The position numbers and the translations under genes were made by a program. 64,000 nucleotides of DNA, from the NCBI GenBank assembly GCA_041736625.1, contig JBGSTG010000020.1:1-64000 (forward strand). The letters are read 5' to 3'. The stretch comes from M3007 sp041736625. GTDB lineage: Bacteria; Bacteroidota; Bacteroidia; Chitinophagales; Saprospiraceae. The notes under the pieces are model-generated. The model had not been told where the DNA came from, did no database searches, and worked only from the letters and a program-made list of their open reading frames with translations. Within the stretch, counting starts at the first letter, position 1. Every line of letters begins with the position of its first letter. Below, piece by piece: positions 1 to 8,264 of this stretch.

Positions 1-104
1 GAAGGCAGGAGAAATGAAAAAAACCGGAAGGCCGGAACGGGGGTCGCGAAACAGCGTTGATCATCATTTTTACCAAATAAAGGCGCAAAGATACAGAACG
101 CATC

Positions 105-223
105 GAATGCGGCGTGCGGAACACCGAATGCGGAATGCGGAGTGCGGAATGCGAGGGCGCTTGGTCTTACGTTTTGTCCAAGCGCCCTTTTATTCCGCAT
201 TCCGCATTCCAAATTCCGCATTC
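105..223. repeat. Palindromic GGAATGCGGAATGCGG-type repeat
   Basis: The left arm (about 105-153) is built from several imperfect copies of the octamer GGAATGCG. The right arm (193-223) carries its complement, CATTCCGCATTCC-like units. Between them lies a perfect 10-bp stem (155-164 with 178-187). The whole segment can fold into one long hairpin that ends at the stop codon of the Fur-family gene. It codes for nothing recognisable. It resembles short dispersed palindromes, but whether it recurs elsewhere cannot be seen in this window. Confidence 0.6.
155..193 (+). terminator. Rho-independent terminator-like hairpin
   Basis: A perfect 10-bp stem, GGGCGCTTGG paired with CCAAGCGCCC, with a 13-nt loop is followed on the plus strand by TTTTATT. 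It would end transcripts arriving from the left of the window. On the minus strand, downstream of the Fur-family gene, the U-tract is missing, so termination of that gene is less certain. Confidence 0.5.
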
Positions 224-748
224 CTAATCTCCCCATCCCGGTTCTTCCTCCACCACCTTCGGGTGTTTGCGCACAATGCCCAGTTCCATTTCTTTTTGGC
301 AGGTGCCGCAAATCCCGTACAGGTTGAGTGCGTGGTGGGTGATCCGGAAATTGAGCATTTCCCCCACCATATTTTTGATCTGTTGCACGCGGGGGTCGCA
401 GAACTCCACCACTTTACCGCAGTTGGCGCAGATGATGTGGTCGTGTTGCTTGAACCCGTAGGATTTTTCGTACTGTGCGAGATTTTTCCCGAATTGGTGT
501 TTTTTCACCAGATCGCAGGTAACCAGCAACTCCAGGGTATTGTACACGGTTGCCCGGCTTACCCTGTAGTTGCGGTTTTTCATGTGGATGTACAGCGCTT
601 CGGCGTCGAAGTGGTCGTTCCTCCGGTAGATCTCCTCCAGAATAGCGAAGCGTTCGGGCGTTTTGCGCAGTCCGTTGTTTTCCAGGTGAGCAGAAAAAAT
701 AGTCAACACCTGCTGGATGATGCTGCTCTCGTCTCGCGTATTTTCCAT
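224..748 (-). CDS. Fur-family metal-responsive transcriptional repressor
   Basis: This 174-residue protein has the Fur/PerR/Zur layout. An N-terminal winged helix (about 10-95) contains LRKTPERFAILEEIY and the recognition helix VSRATVYNTLELL. A C-terminal metal-binding dimerisation domain follows, with QHDHIICANC and a second GICGTC pair; the two CxxC pairs are the usual structural zinc site. The length fits the family. The metal (Fe, Zn or Mn) or peroxide specificity cannot be assigned from sequence. It lies 60 bp downstream of aconitase on the same strand, which suits co-regulation of iron-sulfur metabolism, although a hairpin separates the two. The ATG at 748 is the only sensible start. 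Confidence 0.9.
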   Translation of the reverse strand: MENTRDESSIIQQVLTIFSAHLENNGLRKTPERFAILEEIYRRNDHFDAEALYIHMKNRNYRVSRATVYNTLELLVTCDLVKKHQFGKNLAQYEKSYGFKQHDHIICANCGKVVEFCDPRVQQIKNMVGEMLNFRITHHALNLYGICGTCQKEMELGIVRKHPKVVEEEPGWGD

Positions 749-749
749 C

Positions 750-778
750 TTATAAAAACCGGTTTGACCCCGGTTTTG
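750..778 (-). terminator. Hairpin with U-tract between acn and the fur-like gene
   Basis: The 8-bp arms AAAACCGG (755-762) and CCGGTTTT (770-777) flank a 7-nt loop. On the minus strand the stem runs straight into TTTTTATA, immediately before the start codon at 748. It could terminate aconitase transcripts, hide the ribosome-binding site of the regulator, or act as a dyad operator. Confidence 0.45.
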
Positions 779-808
779 TTCGTTTTCGCGCTTTGACCCG
801 GGAGGGTT

Positions 809-3076
809 TTACTTTTTCATTTCTTCCCGGATCTTGTTCAACGCACTTCCGGCGCGCACCCAGTCGATCTGTTGTTCGTTGTAGGTGTGGTTCACCTCGA
901 AGGTTTCGCTGGAGCCGTCGACGTGGTCGAGGCGGATTTTCAGGGGTTTGCCGGGCGCAAAAGATTCGAACCCGAGGATGCTCACGTGGTCGTCCTGCCG
1001 GATCTTGTCGTAGTCGGCCGGGTTGGCGAAGGTGAGGGCCAGCATACCCTGTTTTTTCAGGTTGGTCTGGTGGATGCGGGCGAACGACTTCACGACCACG
1101 GCCTTCACGCCCAGGTAACGGGGTTCCATGGCAGCGTGTTCGCGGCTGGAGCCTTCACCGTAATTTTCTTCACCGAACACGATGGTTCCGATGCCTTTTT
1201 TCTGGTAGATGCGCGCGCTGTCGGGCACCCCGGTGTATTCGTTGGTCACCAGGTTGAGCACCTTATTGCGTTCGTCGTTGAAAAAGTTGGTGGCGCCGAT
1301 GAGCAGGTTGCCGGAGATGTTCTCCAGGTGACCCCGGAACTTGAGCCACGGACCGGCCATGGAGATGTGGTCGGTGGTGCATTTCCCTTTGGCCTTGATG
1401 AGCACGCGCATGTTCTGGATTTCCTGGCTGCTGATGGGCGCAAACGGCTTGAGCAATTGAATGCGTTGCGAATTTTTCTCGACCGTCACCTTGACGGCGC
1501 CGCTTTTTTTGGCCGGCGGCACAAATCCGGCGTCTTCCACAGCGAAGCCGGCTTTGGGCAGCTCGATGCCTTTGGGCGGGTCGAGCTTGACCGTTTCGCC
1601 ATTCCGGTTGACGAGGGTGCCGCGCTTGGGGTTGAACGACAGGTCGCCGGCGATGGCAAAGGCGGTCACGATCTCGGGCGAGGCCACAAAAGCGTGGGTG
1701 TTGGGGTTGCCGTCGTTGCGCCCGGTGAAATTCCGGTTGAAGGAGGTCATGATGGCGTTCGGGCGGTTGGCGTTGTCCATGTGGCGGCTCCATTGACCGA
1801 TGCAGGGGCCGCAGGCGTTGGCCAGCACCACCCCGCCGATCTCGGAAAAGTCGTTGAGGATGCCGTCGCGCTCGGCCGTGTAGCGGATCTGCTCCGAGCC
1901 GGGGGTGATGGTGAATTCGGCTTTCACCTCCAGGTTTTTTTCCTTCGCCTGCCGGGCCACCGAGGCGGCGCGCGTCAGGTCTTCGTAGGAGGAGTTGGTG
2001 CAGGAGCCGATCAGGCCCACCTCGAGTTTGGACGGGTACTTGTTTTTCTTGACCGCAGCGGCGAATTTGGACAGGGGCCACGCCAGATCGGGCGTGAAGG
2101 GGCCGTTGATGTGCGGTTCGAGCTTGCTCAGGTCGATGTCGATGACCTGATCAAAGTATTGGTGCGGGTTGGCGTAGCATTCGGGGTCGCCGGTGAGGTA
2201 GGGCGCCACCTTGTTGCACATCAGGGCCACCTTGTTGCGGCCGGTGGCCTTCAGGTAGCGGAACATGCTTTTGTCGTATCCGAAAGTGGACGTGGTTGCG
2301 CCGATCTCGGCGCCCATGTTGCAAATAGTGCCCTTGCCGGTGGCGCTGATGCTTTGGGCGCCGGGGCCAAAGTACTCGACGATGGCGCCCGTGCCGCCAT
2401 TAACGGTGAGGATGCCGGCTACGGCGAGGATGACGTCTTTGGGAGAGCTCCATCCGCGCAACTTGCCGGTGAGGCGCACGCCGATCAGCTTGGGCATCTG
2501 GAGCTCCCAACCCATGCCGACCATCGCGTCAACGGCGTCGGCGCCACCCACGCCAATGGCCACCATACCCAGGCCGCCGGCATTGACGGTGTGGGAGTCG
2601 GTGCCGATCATCATGCCGCCGGGAAACGCGTAGTTTTCCAGCACAATCTGGTGGATGATGCCCGCCCCGGGTTTCCAGAACCCGATGCCGTATTTCTGGC
2701 TGACCGAAGAGAGAAAGTCGAACACCTCTTTGTTTTTGTCCAGCGCCGCCGTCATATCGGCCGCCGCGCCATCCTGTGCCGTGATCAGGTGGTCGCAGTG
2801 CACGGTTGAAGGAACCGCCACCTTTTTCCGGCCACAGGTCATAAACTGCAACAACGCCATCTGCGCGGTGGCATCTTGCATGGCCACGCGGTCAACCTGG
2901 AAAAAAACGTAGTCAGAGCCACGTTTGTATTCCTGAAGCGGCGAATCGGGGTGCAGGTGGGCGTACAGAATTTTTTCGGAGAGGGTGAGCGGACGTTTGA
3001 GCTTTGCCTTTGCGGCGTCCACTTGGGCCGGGAAGTTGGCATAAAACGCCCGGATCATCTTTAGGTCAAAAATCAT
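809..3076 (-). CDS. Aconitate hydratase (aconitase)
   Basis: This cytoplasmic [4Fe-4S] enzyme interconverts citrate and isocitrate in the TCA cycle. From the ATG at 3076 it has 755 residues, close to mitochondrial-type aconitases. The cluster ligands are visible as GSCTNSS (Cys359) and ACGPC (Cys422, Cys425), almost the same numbering as the classical mitochondrial enzyme. The GTDSHT substrate loop and the C-terminal swivel domain with GEGSSREHAA are present. The frame is open 56 codons further upstream, but that extension is unlike any aconitase, so the ATG beginning MIFDLKMIRAF was chosen. A TAAATTTG element lies about 60 bp upstream. The Fur-family gene follows downstream on the same strand. 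Confidence 0.96.
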   Translation of the reverse strand: MIFDLKMIRAFYANFPAQVDAAKAKLKRPLTLSEKILYAHLHPDSPLQEYKRGSDYVFFQVDRVAMQDATAQMALLQFMTCGRKKVAVPSTVHCDHLITAQDGAAADMTAALDKNKEVFDFLSSVSQKYGIGFWKPGAGIIHQIVLENYAFPGGMMIGTDSHTVNAGGLGMVAIGVGGADAVDAMVGMGWELQMPKLIGVRLTGKLRGWSSPKDVILAVAGILTVNGGTGAIVEYFGPGAQSISATGKGTICNMGAEIGATTSTFGYDKSMFRYLKATGRNKVALMCNKVAPYLTGDPECYANPHQYFDQVIDIDLSKLEPHINGPFTPDLAWPLSKFAAAVKKNKYPSKLEVGLIGSCTNSSYEDLTRAASVARQAKEKNLEVKAEFTITPGSEQIRYTAERDGILNDFSEIGGVVLANACGPCIGQWSRHMDNANRPNAIMTSFNRNFTGRNDGNPNTHAFVASPEIVTAFAIAGDLSFNPKRGTLVNRNGETVKLDPPKGIELPKAGFAVEDAGFVPPAKKSGAVKVTVEKNSQRIQLLKPFAPISSQEIQNMRVLIKAKGKCTTDHISMAGPWLKFRGHLENISGNLLIGATNFFNDERNKVLNLVTNEYTGVPDSARIYQKKGIGTIVFGEENYGEGSSREHAAMEPRYLGVKAVVVKSFARIHQTNLKKQGMLALTFANPADYDKIRQDDHVSILGFESFAPGKPLKIRLDHVDGSSETFEVNHTYNEQQIDWVRAGSALNKIREEMKK

Positions 3077-3135
3077 AAGAATACGATTGGTCAATGGTGA
3101 ATGCGACGCCGGGAAAAACGCTTTCCCCGTCGACG

Positions 3136-3143
3136 CAAATTTA
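3136..3143 (-). promoter_or_regulatory. Bacteroidota -7 element (TAAATTTG) for aconitase
   Basis: On the minus strand the octamer TAAATTTG matches the TAnnTTTG consensus. It sits 60 bp before the aconitase start, in the divergent interval shared with the TetR gene. No clear -33 TTG was seen at the usual distance. Confidence 0.4.
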
Positions 3144-3209
3144 CATGCATGTGCGGCTGTTTGTATTTTTTTTTGAAAAAAGACCGGCAGATTGCCGTAC
3201 CTTAGCGTC

Positions 3210-3812
3210 ATGCTCGACAAAAAAAGCCGAAAAAGAGACACCATACTGAAAGTAGCCGGAGAAATCTTTTCGCGGTTTGGTTATGAAAAAACGTCCCTGG
3301 ACGACATAGGCAAGGCCGTAAATCTGAACAAGGCAAGCCTTTATTACTATTTTAAAAACAAAGACGACCTCTTTCTGGAGGTCGTACTCCTGGAGACCAA
3401 AGCCTTCAACGCCGAGCTGGAAGCCAAAACACTGGCCATTCCGGACGTACGCCGCCAGGTGCGGTTTTACCTGACGGAACGCATACGCCGGTACGAACAG
3501 ATAATTGACCTGACCGACATCTCCCCTGAAAAAGTGGGCGAACTGGAGCCGGTGTTCCGGGAGTTGAACAAGGAATTGCACAAAAAATCGACGGACTTTC
3601 TCACCGCGCTGCTGAAAAGAGGGGTTGCAGAGAATCACTTTTCCTTTCCGAAACAGCCCTCGGCGGTCGTTGCCGAAACGCTGTTGGACGTGACCATGGC
3701 ATTCGAACACGATGTGGTGTTTATGAACCGAAAGCAAACGTCATATAGCCCTTTGGACTTCACCGGCGCCATAGAACACCTGGAGCGCCTGCTGACCCTC
3801 ATTTTGCGATAA
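3210..3812 (+). CDS. TetR/AcrR-family transcriptional regulator
   Basis: This 200-residue protein has an N-terminal TetR DNA-binding domain. Residues about 6-50 include ILKVAGEIFSRFGYEKTS, then the helix-turn-helix DDIGKAVNLNKASLYYYFKNK. The C-terminal ligand domain is alpha-helical and not diagnostic. ATG 3210 was chosen because the family motif begins right after it; a TTG 18 bp upstream is also in frame. TTG (3173-3175), 22 bp, then TACCTTAG (3198-3205) resembles a Bacteroidota promoter so close to the ATG that the message could be nearly leaderless. It diverges from aconitase. The effector and targets are unknown; the small barrel gene downstream is one possible target. Confidence 0.88.
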   Translation: MLDKKSRKRDTILKVAGEIFSRFGYEKTSLDDIGKAVNLNKASLYYYFKNKDDLFLEVVLLETKAFNAELEAKTLAIPDVRRQVRFYLTERIRRYEQIIDLTDISPEKVGELEPVFRELNKELHKKSTDFLTALLKRGVAENHFSFPKQPSAVVAETLLDVTMAFEHDVVFMNRKQTSYSPLDFTGAIEHLERLLTLILR

Positions 3813-3872
3813 GCGCCGGCTGTCGTTCAAAATTTATAGCCAATAGCCATACGTCTTTATAGCGCCACCCTG

Positions 3873-3880
3873 TATATTTG
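3873..3880 (+). promoter_or_regulatory. Bacteroidota -7 element (TATATTTG)
   Basis: TATATTTG matches TAnnTTTG and lies 43 bp before the start codon of the outer-membrane barrel gene, giving it its own promoter after the TetR gene. No canonical -33 TTG at 17-23 bp was found. Confidence 0.45.
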
Positions 3881-3922
3881 CGGCTTGTACTTGCACCCAT
3901 TTTCATCAAACAATTTCAAAAA

Positions 3923-4510
3923 ATGAAAAAGACCCTAGCTACTGTTGTTTTCGCACTTGTCCTGTTGGGTACCGCGTCGGCACAACTCATGCTACGCCCT
4001 TATGTGGGCATTAACTCTTCCTCGCTGTCTGAGGATCTGGTACAAGACTCTGCATCTGCATCTTTCGCCGATAAAATTGGCTATCAGGTAGGCGCCGACC
4101 TGCAGATTGGCAACAAATTTTATGTGCAACCAGGCCTGCAGTTCGAGTTTCTCAGCAACCCCATCGACCCCCAGGGCGGCGATGAGGAAGATTTCAAACG
4201 AACCTACATGCGCATCCCGGTTATGGTGGGCTACAACTTTGCCGACGCCGAAAGCACCTTTGGCATCCGGGCGTTCACCGGCCCCAACTTTGGCTTCAAC
4301 CTGGGCACCAACTCCGACCTGGAGAATGTGGACGACTACGTCAAAAATACCATTTTCGGCTGGAATGCCGGATTGGGGCTCGACTTCATCTCCATCCTGT
4401 TTTTGGATCTGGGGTACCAGTTCGGCCTGTCCGAGGTGTTCGAAGACGTCGACTCCAGCGCGCGCAACAACCTCTTCTACGCCAACGCAGGCTTGCGCGT
4501 CCGCTTCTGA
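3923..4510 (+). CDS. Small outer-membrane beta-barrel protein (porin-like family)
   Basis: The predicted protein has 195 residues with a clear signal peptide (MKKTLATVVFALVLLGTASA, cleavage near AQL). The rest is alternating amphipathic strands with Tyr/Phe-rich ends, and the last residues, NAGLRVRF, end in the phenylalanine typical of barrels inserted by BAM. This matches the PorT/outer-membrane-protein-beta-barrel type common in Bacteroidota, which have no defined enzymatic role. ATG 3923 starts the signal peptide; an upstream in-frame TTG would add a non-signal extension. It is preceded by a TATATTTG box. Confidence 0.8.
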   Translation: MKKTLATVVFALVLLGTASAQLMLRPYVGINSSSLSEDLVQDSASASFADKIGYQVGADLQIGNKFYVQPGLQFEFLSNPIDPQGGDEEDFKRTYMRIPVMVGYNFADAESTFGIRAFTGPNFGFNLGTNSDLENVDDYVKNTIFGWNAGLGLDFISILFLDLGYQFGLSEVFEDVDSSARNNLFYANAGLRVRF

Positions 4511-4598
4511 TTGCGGTTGTTTATAGTGGACGGACGGACAGGATTGGGGCCCATGCCAGAAATCCTGTTCGTCCAAACCAATTCTTTATTTTCGCAGC

Positions 4599-7127
4599 AT
4601 GAAACATCTGCTGTTTTTCCTGCTCTGCCCCCTTTTCCTGCACGCCCAGCAATCGATTGGGTGGTATCTTCCCGAAGTTTCCTACAACCCTTCCGTGCCC
4701 ACACCGGCATCGTGGTTGGGGTACCCGGTCGGCGCCCGCCACGTATCGCACGACCAGCTGCTGGGGTACATGCGCGCGCTGGATCAGGCCAGCGACCGCA
4801 TCCAATTGGTCGAATACGGGCGCAGCCACGAGGAAAGGCCGCTGGTCTGCCTGATCATCACGGCGCCGGCCAACCACAAGCGCATAGATTTTATTCGGAA
4901 AAACCGGTTGTTGCTGTGCGACCCTTCCCGGAGCGCGTCTGCAGACCCCGCTCAAGAGCCGGCGGTGGTGTACATGGGCTATTCCATTCACGGCAACGAG
5001 GCTTCCGGCAGCAACGCCGCTCTCCTGGTGGCCTACTACCTGGCCGCCGCCCAAAGCCCGGAGGTGACCGAGCAACTGGACAATACGGTCATTCTGCTCG
5101 ATCCCTGCTTCAACCCCGACGGGCTGCAGCGTTTCAGCACCTGGGTGAACAGCCGCCGGGCCCGCAACGGATCGCCCGACCCGGCGGGCGACGAGTTCAA
5201 CGAGCCCTGGCCCGGCGGGCGCACCAACCACTACTGGTTCGACCTGAACCGCGACTGGCTGGTGGCCCAACAGCCGGAAACCCCGGGGCGGGTCGCTCTT
5301 TTTCACCACTGGCGCCCCAACGTGCTCACCGACCACCACGAGATGGGCTCCAACAGCACCTTTTTCTTCCAGCCCGGCGTGCCCTCCAGGGTAAACCCCA
5401 TCACGCCGCCCCGGAACCAGGAATTGACCACCGCCATCGGCCGCTACCACGCCCGCGCCCTCTCCGCCAAAAACATTGCCTTTTTTTCAAAAGAAAACTA
5501 CGACGACTACTATTACGGCAAGGGCTCCACGTACCCGGACGCCAACGGCTGCATGGGCATCCTGTTTGAACAGGCCAGCAGCCGGGGCTCAGCGCAGGAG
5601 ACCGAAAACGGGTTGCTCACTTTCCCCTTCACCATTCGAAACCAGGTCATCGCTTCGCTATCAACGCTGGAAGCTGTTGGCGAACTCCGACCGGAGCTGA
5701 ACACCTACCTGCGCGATTTCTACACCGAAGCCGCCCGGGAGTCGCTGAACGACCCGGCCGAAGCCTACGTATTCGGCGACCGTAACACCCCGGTGCAAAC
5801 CGGCGAATTGCTCCGGCTGTTGCAGCTTCACCGGGTGGAGGTGCACGCCCTGAACGAAACGGTGCGAACCGAATCGGACGTCTTCCTCCCGGGCGAAGCG
5901 TTTTTGGTGCCCACCGGACAGGCGCAATACCGCATGGTGCGCGTCATTTTTGAACGGCAGACCCGTTTCCGGGACAGCATTTTTTACGACATATCGGCCT
6001 GGACGCTGCCCGACGCGCTCGGCGTGCCGTGGAGCGCCGTGCCCCGGAATGAATTTACACCCCGGATGCTGGGCACACGGATAACATCCGCGCCCGCCGT
6101 ACCGCTGCCCGAACGGGCCGAGGCCGGGTACGCGTATGCCGCGCCCGCCGACCACCCGGCACTTCCGACCCTGATCGCCTCCGGACACCGGCTGGGCGTC
6201 CGCATGAAAGTGCTCTCCAAACCGCTTACCATCGACGGCCATGCACTAAAGCCCGGCACGGTGATGATTCCTGTGGCAGACATCCCCGGCGGCGCGCTCC
6301 AGGCCCTTCGCGACTCGGCTGCGGCCCTAGGCGTCTCCATGGCGGCCCTCCAACAAGGGCAAAGCGAGGCGGGCCCCGACCTGGGCAGCAACAGCCTGCG
6401 CCCATTGGCTGTGCCGAAAGTGCTGCTGGTGACCGGCAAGGGGATGGACGCCTACGCCGTAGGCGAAATATGGCATTACCTCGACGTTCGGCTGCGCATG
6501 CCCGTTAGCCTCATCGAATCCGACCGGATCAATGAACAGGTGCTAAGCAGATACAACGTGTTGATATTGGCTGAAGGACGCCCGGCGGGACTGACCAGCC
6601 AGCTGTTGCGCGATTTCGCCGGACGCGGAAATACGATCATTGCGTTGGGAGGCGGTGTTCGGATACTGGATTTCCTGCAACCAAAACCTCGCTACAGCGT
6701 GTCGGGAGCAAACGATGAACGCCGGCCGTACGCCCGTCAGGAAGAAGACAACAGGGCTCGGGCACTTACCGGCGCTATTTTCAGGGCAACGGCCGACCGG
6801 ACGCACCCGCTGTGTTATGGCTTGCCGCAGGACACCCTGGCCGTGTTCATGCAGGGAAATGCTTTTTACGAACCTGCGGACAACCCTTATGCCACGCCGC
6901 TGGTGCTGGCGGATGAACCGTTGCTTTCGGGTTACGTCCACCCGGAGCAGCTGCCGCAGGCGGGCGGGTCGGCGGCAGCGCTGGTGTACGGCGTGGATGC
7001 CGGCAGGGTGATCTTTTTCCCGGTCAGTCCCTGCTTCCGGGGTTTTTGGCGGGGCACGGAGCGGCTGCTGGCCAACGCCGTGTTTTTCGGCAGCACCATC
7101 GCCCGCCAAACGACTGCAAGGGAGTAA
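4599..7127 (+). CDS. M14-family zinc carboxypeptidase, secreted
   Basis: This is an 842-residue secreted peptidase. A signal peptide (residues 1-17, MKHLLFFLLCPLFLHAQ) precedes an M14 carboxypeptidase domain (about 45-330). The zinc ligands are visible as HGNE (His131, Glu134) and a later DHHEMG (about 246-247), with substrate-binding NxDxxxRxW-like residues in FDLNRDW. The remaining 500 residues are long compared with simple carboxypeptidases and resemble the large Bacteroidota M14 proteins with an extra C-terminal module (GKGMDAYAVGEIWHYLD onward, perhaps a class I glutamine amidotransferase-like fold). The likely role is peptide trimming in the periplasm or outside the cell. It ends at a 21-bp inverted repeat facing the next gene. 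Confidence 0.9.
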   Translation: MKHLLFFLLCPLFLHAQQSIGWYLPEVSYNPSVPTPASWLGYPVGARHVSHDQLLGYMRALDQASDRIQLVEYGRSHEERPLVCLIITAPANHKRIDFIRKNRLLLCDPSRSASADPAQEPAVVYMGYSIHGNEASGSNAALLVAYYLAAAQSPEVTEQLDNTVILLDPCFNPDGLQRFSTWVNSRRARNGSPDPAGDEFNEPWPGGRTNHYWFDLNRDWLVAQQPETPGRVALFHHWRPNVLTDHHEMGSNSTFFFQPGVPSRVNPITPPRNQELTTAIGRYHARALSAKNIAFFSKENYDDYYYGKGSTYPDANGCMGILFEQASSRGSAQETENGLLTFPFTIRNQVIASLSTLEAVGELRPELNTYLRDFYTEAARESLNDPAEAYVFGDRNTPVQTGELLRLLQLHRVEVHALNETVRTESDVFLPGEAFLVPTGQAQYRMVRVIFERQTRFRDSIFYDISAWTLPDALGVPWSAVPRNEFTPRMLGTRITSAPAVPLPERAEAGYAYAAPADHPALPTLIASGHRLGVRMKVLSKPLTIDGHALKPGTVMIPVADIPGGALQALRDSAAALGVSMAALQQGQSEAGPDLGSNSLRPLAVPKVLLVTGKGMDAYAVGEIWHYLDVRLRMPVSLIESDRINEQVLSRYNVLILAEGRPAGLTSQLLRDFAGRGNTIIALGGGVRILDFLQPKPRYSVSGANDERRPYARQEEDNRARALTGAIFRATADRTHPLCYGLPQDTLAVFMQGNAFYEPADNPYATPLVLADEPLLSGYVHPEQLPQAGGSAAALVYGVDAGRVIFFPVSPCFRGFWRGTERLLANAVFFGSTIARQTTARE

Positions 7128-7171
7128 GAGCTTGTTCGGATTTTGATTGCATCAAAATCCGAACAAGCTCT
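7127..7171. terminator. Perfect 21-bp inverted repeat, bidirectional terminator
   Basis: Arms 7127-7147 and 7151-7171 are perfectly complementary and separated by only TGC. The structure fills almost the whole gap between the two convergent stop codons (7127 and 7174), as expected of a bidirectional terminator. It lacks a strong U-run on either side. The perfect match suggests recent origin or conversion from a dispersed repeat. Confidence 0.7.
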
Positions 7172-7173
7172 AA

Positions 7174-7680
7174 TCAGGCCGAGGTTTTTTTCGGCTTGGG
7201 CTTGTGGATGTACTGCACGTCGAGGGTTTGCAACAGCGCCGGGTCGTCGATGTGCAGGTTGTCGCCAATCAGGATGCGGTAGCGGCCGCTTTGGGTAAAA
7301 ACGGGCTGGTTTTCGTACACACCGTACGTGTAGGGGTCAGCCTTCAATTTTAAGGTGCTGACGCGCAGCCGGGCGCAACCGGTGAAGGCGCCCGCGTCCA
7401 TGAGCGGAGCCAGCTTGCCGACTGCCGAGGTACGCGGGTAGATGACGTAAAAGAATTGACCTGAAGGGTTCACGACACCCATACAAGCACCATGCGGTGT
7501 GTTGAAATAGAGGTCGAGCGCATCACCTTGGTACAGGGTATCGCTGTACGTCCACAAGTTGGGTGATGCCAAATCGGTTTGGGCGGATATGGGGGGTAAA
7601 ACCGGATTATTAAGCGGGAATTTCCCAAGAGAACCGGCTAAAGCCAAGCCACATACGCCTGTTAAAAACAACGTTTTCAT
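7174..7680 (-). CDS. Secreted hypothetical protein
   Basis: The protein has 168 residues. A hydrophobic N-terminus (MKTLFLTGVCGLALAGSLG) looks like a signal peptide. The mature part has aromatic strand-like segments (DALDLYFNTP, GQFFYVIYPR, SGRYRILIGDNL) and a basic tail KPKPKKTSA. The segments about 70-85 and 125-140 suggest a small beta-sandwich. No family was recognised. It is convergent with the carboxypeptidase gene and separated by 77 bp from the receiver gene upstream, so it may be transcribed with the signalling genes. Confidence 0.65.
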   Translation of the reverse strand: MKTLFLTGVCGLALAGSLGKFPLNNPVLPPISAQTDLASPNLWTYSDTLYQGDALDLYFNTPHGACMGVVNPSGQFFYVIYPRTSAVGKLAPLMDAGAFTGCARLRVSTLKLKADPYTYGVYENQPVFTQSGRYRILIGDNLHIDDPALLQTLDVQYIHKPKPKKTSA

Positions 7681-7757
7681 AGGCGACTGATCGTTTACTG
7701 CTGTACTGTCGGAAGAACGACAAAATATCGTGCCAAATTCCCTCCAAGGTGTATTTT

Positions 7758-8105
7758 TTAGATAACGGATCGAAGTCGGCTTAAAGAGACCGGTTTTTCG
7801 AGGAAGTCGTCGGCGCCGGCAGCCATGGCATCCTCTTCAACGTCCATGGCACTGATCATGACCACCTTGGCCGACCTTGCGGTGTTTTTGAACGACCGGA
7901 TCTGGTTGATGCCGTAACCGTCGGGCAGGTTGTTGTCCAGCACAATCAGGTCGGGCGACAGGCGGGCGGCCATCTCCATGCCTTCTGCGAGGGAGTAGGC
8001 GCAGTCAATTTGCGCATACTGCGCAGAAAGCGCGCGTTTCAGGAGCAGGCACACGTCGGGCTCATCGTCTACAATAAGCAAGGTGTTGTTGGTTTTTTTC
8101 GGCAT
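7758..8105 (-). CDS. Single-domain response regulator (CheY-like receiver)
   Basis: The 115-residue protein is only a receiver domain. An acidic pocket (IVDDEPD), phosphoacceptor Asp57 in DLIVLDNNLPDG, a Ser/Thr switch position in VVMISAM and Lys in FLEKPVS are all visible. It has no output domain, so it probably relays or sinks phosphate or works by protein-protein contact. ATG 8105 was preferred to an in-frame TTG at 8123. A sigma-54-like sequence lies about 40-57 bp upstream. Its neighbours are a second receiver and a CHASE3 histidine kinase on the same strand. Confidence 0.9.
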   Translation of the reverse strand: MPKKTNNTLLIVDDEPDVCLLLKRALSAQYAQIDCAYSLAEGMEMAARLSPDLIVLDNNLPDGYGINQIRSFKNTARSAKVVMISAMDVEEDAMAAGADDFLEKPVSLSRLRSVI

Positions 8106-8144
8106 GGTGTCCAGATTAGTCAAGCTTCACAAGCAAACACTACA

Positions 8145-8162
8145 CCGAAAAAAACGTGCCAA
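8145..8162 (-). promoter_or_regulatory. Candidate sigma-54 (-24/-12) promoter
   Basis: Minus-strand TTGGCACGTTTTTTTCGG fits TGGCACG-N4-TTGC except for T instead of G at -13. Initiation about 12 bp downstream would leave a leader of about 30 nt before ATG 8105. A sigma-54-dependent activator is encoded 2 kb away (10224-11633), which makes the match more plausible, but it rests on one site. Confidence 0.35.
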
Positions 8163-8264
8163 CCCGAAAAATCATATGGCATAAATGGCAAAAGGCCTAC
8201 TTTTTGATTTTATTAACACCTTTATGGGAAAAATATTCTACACCATGTGGGTTATACCCGGCCA

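Noticed and set aside
872..2809. Long open frame antisense to aconitase
   Set aside because: It is a shadow of a GC-rich gene; its translation has no recognisable family and aconitase on the other strand is certain.
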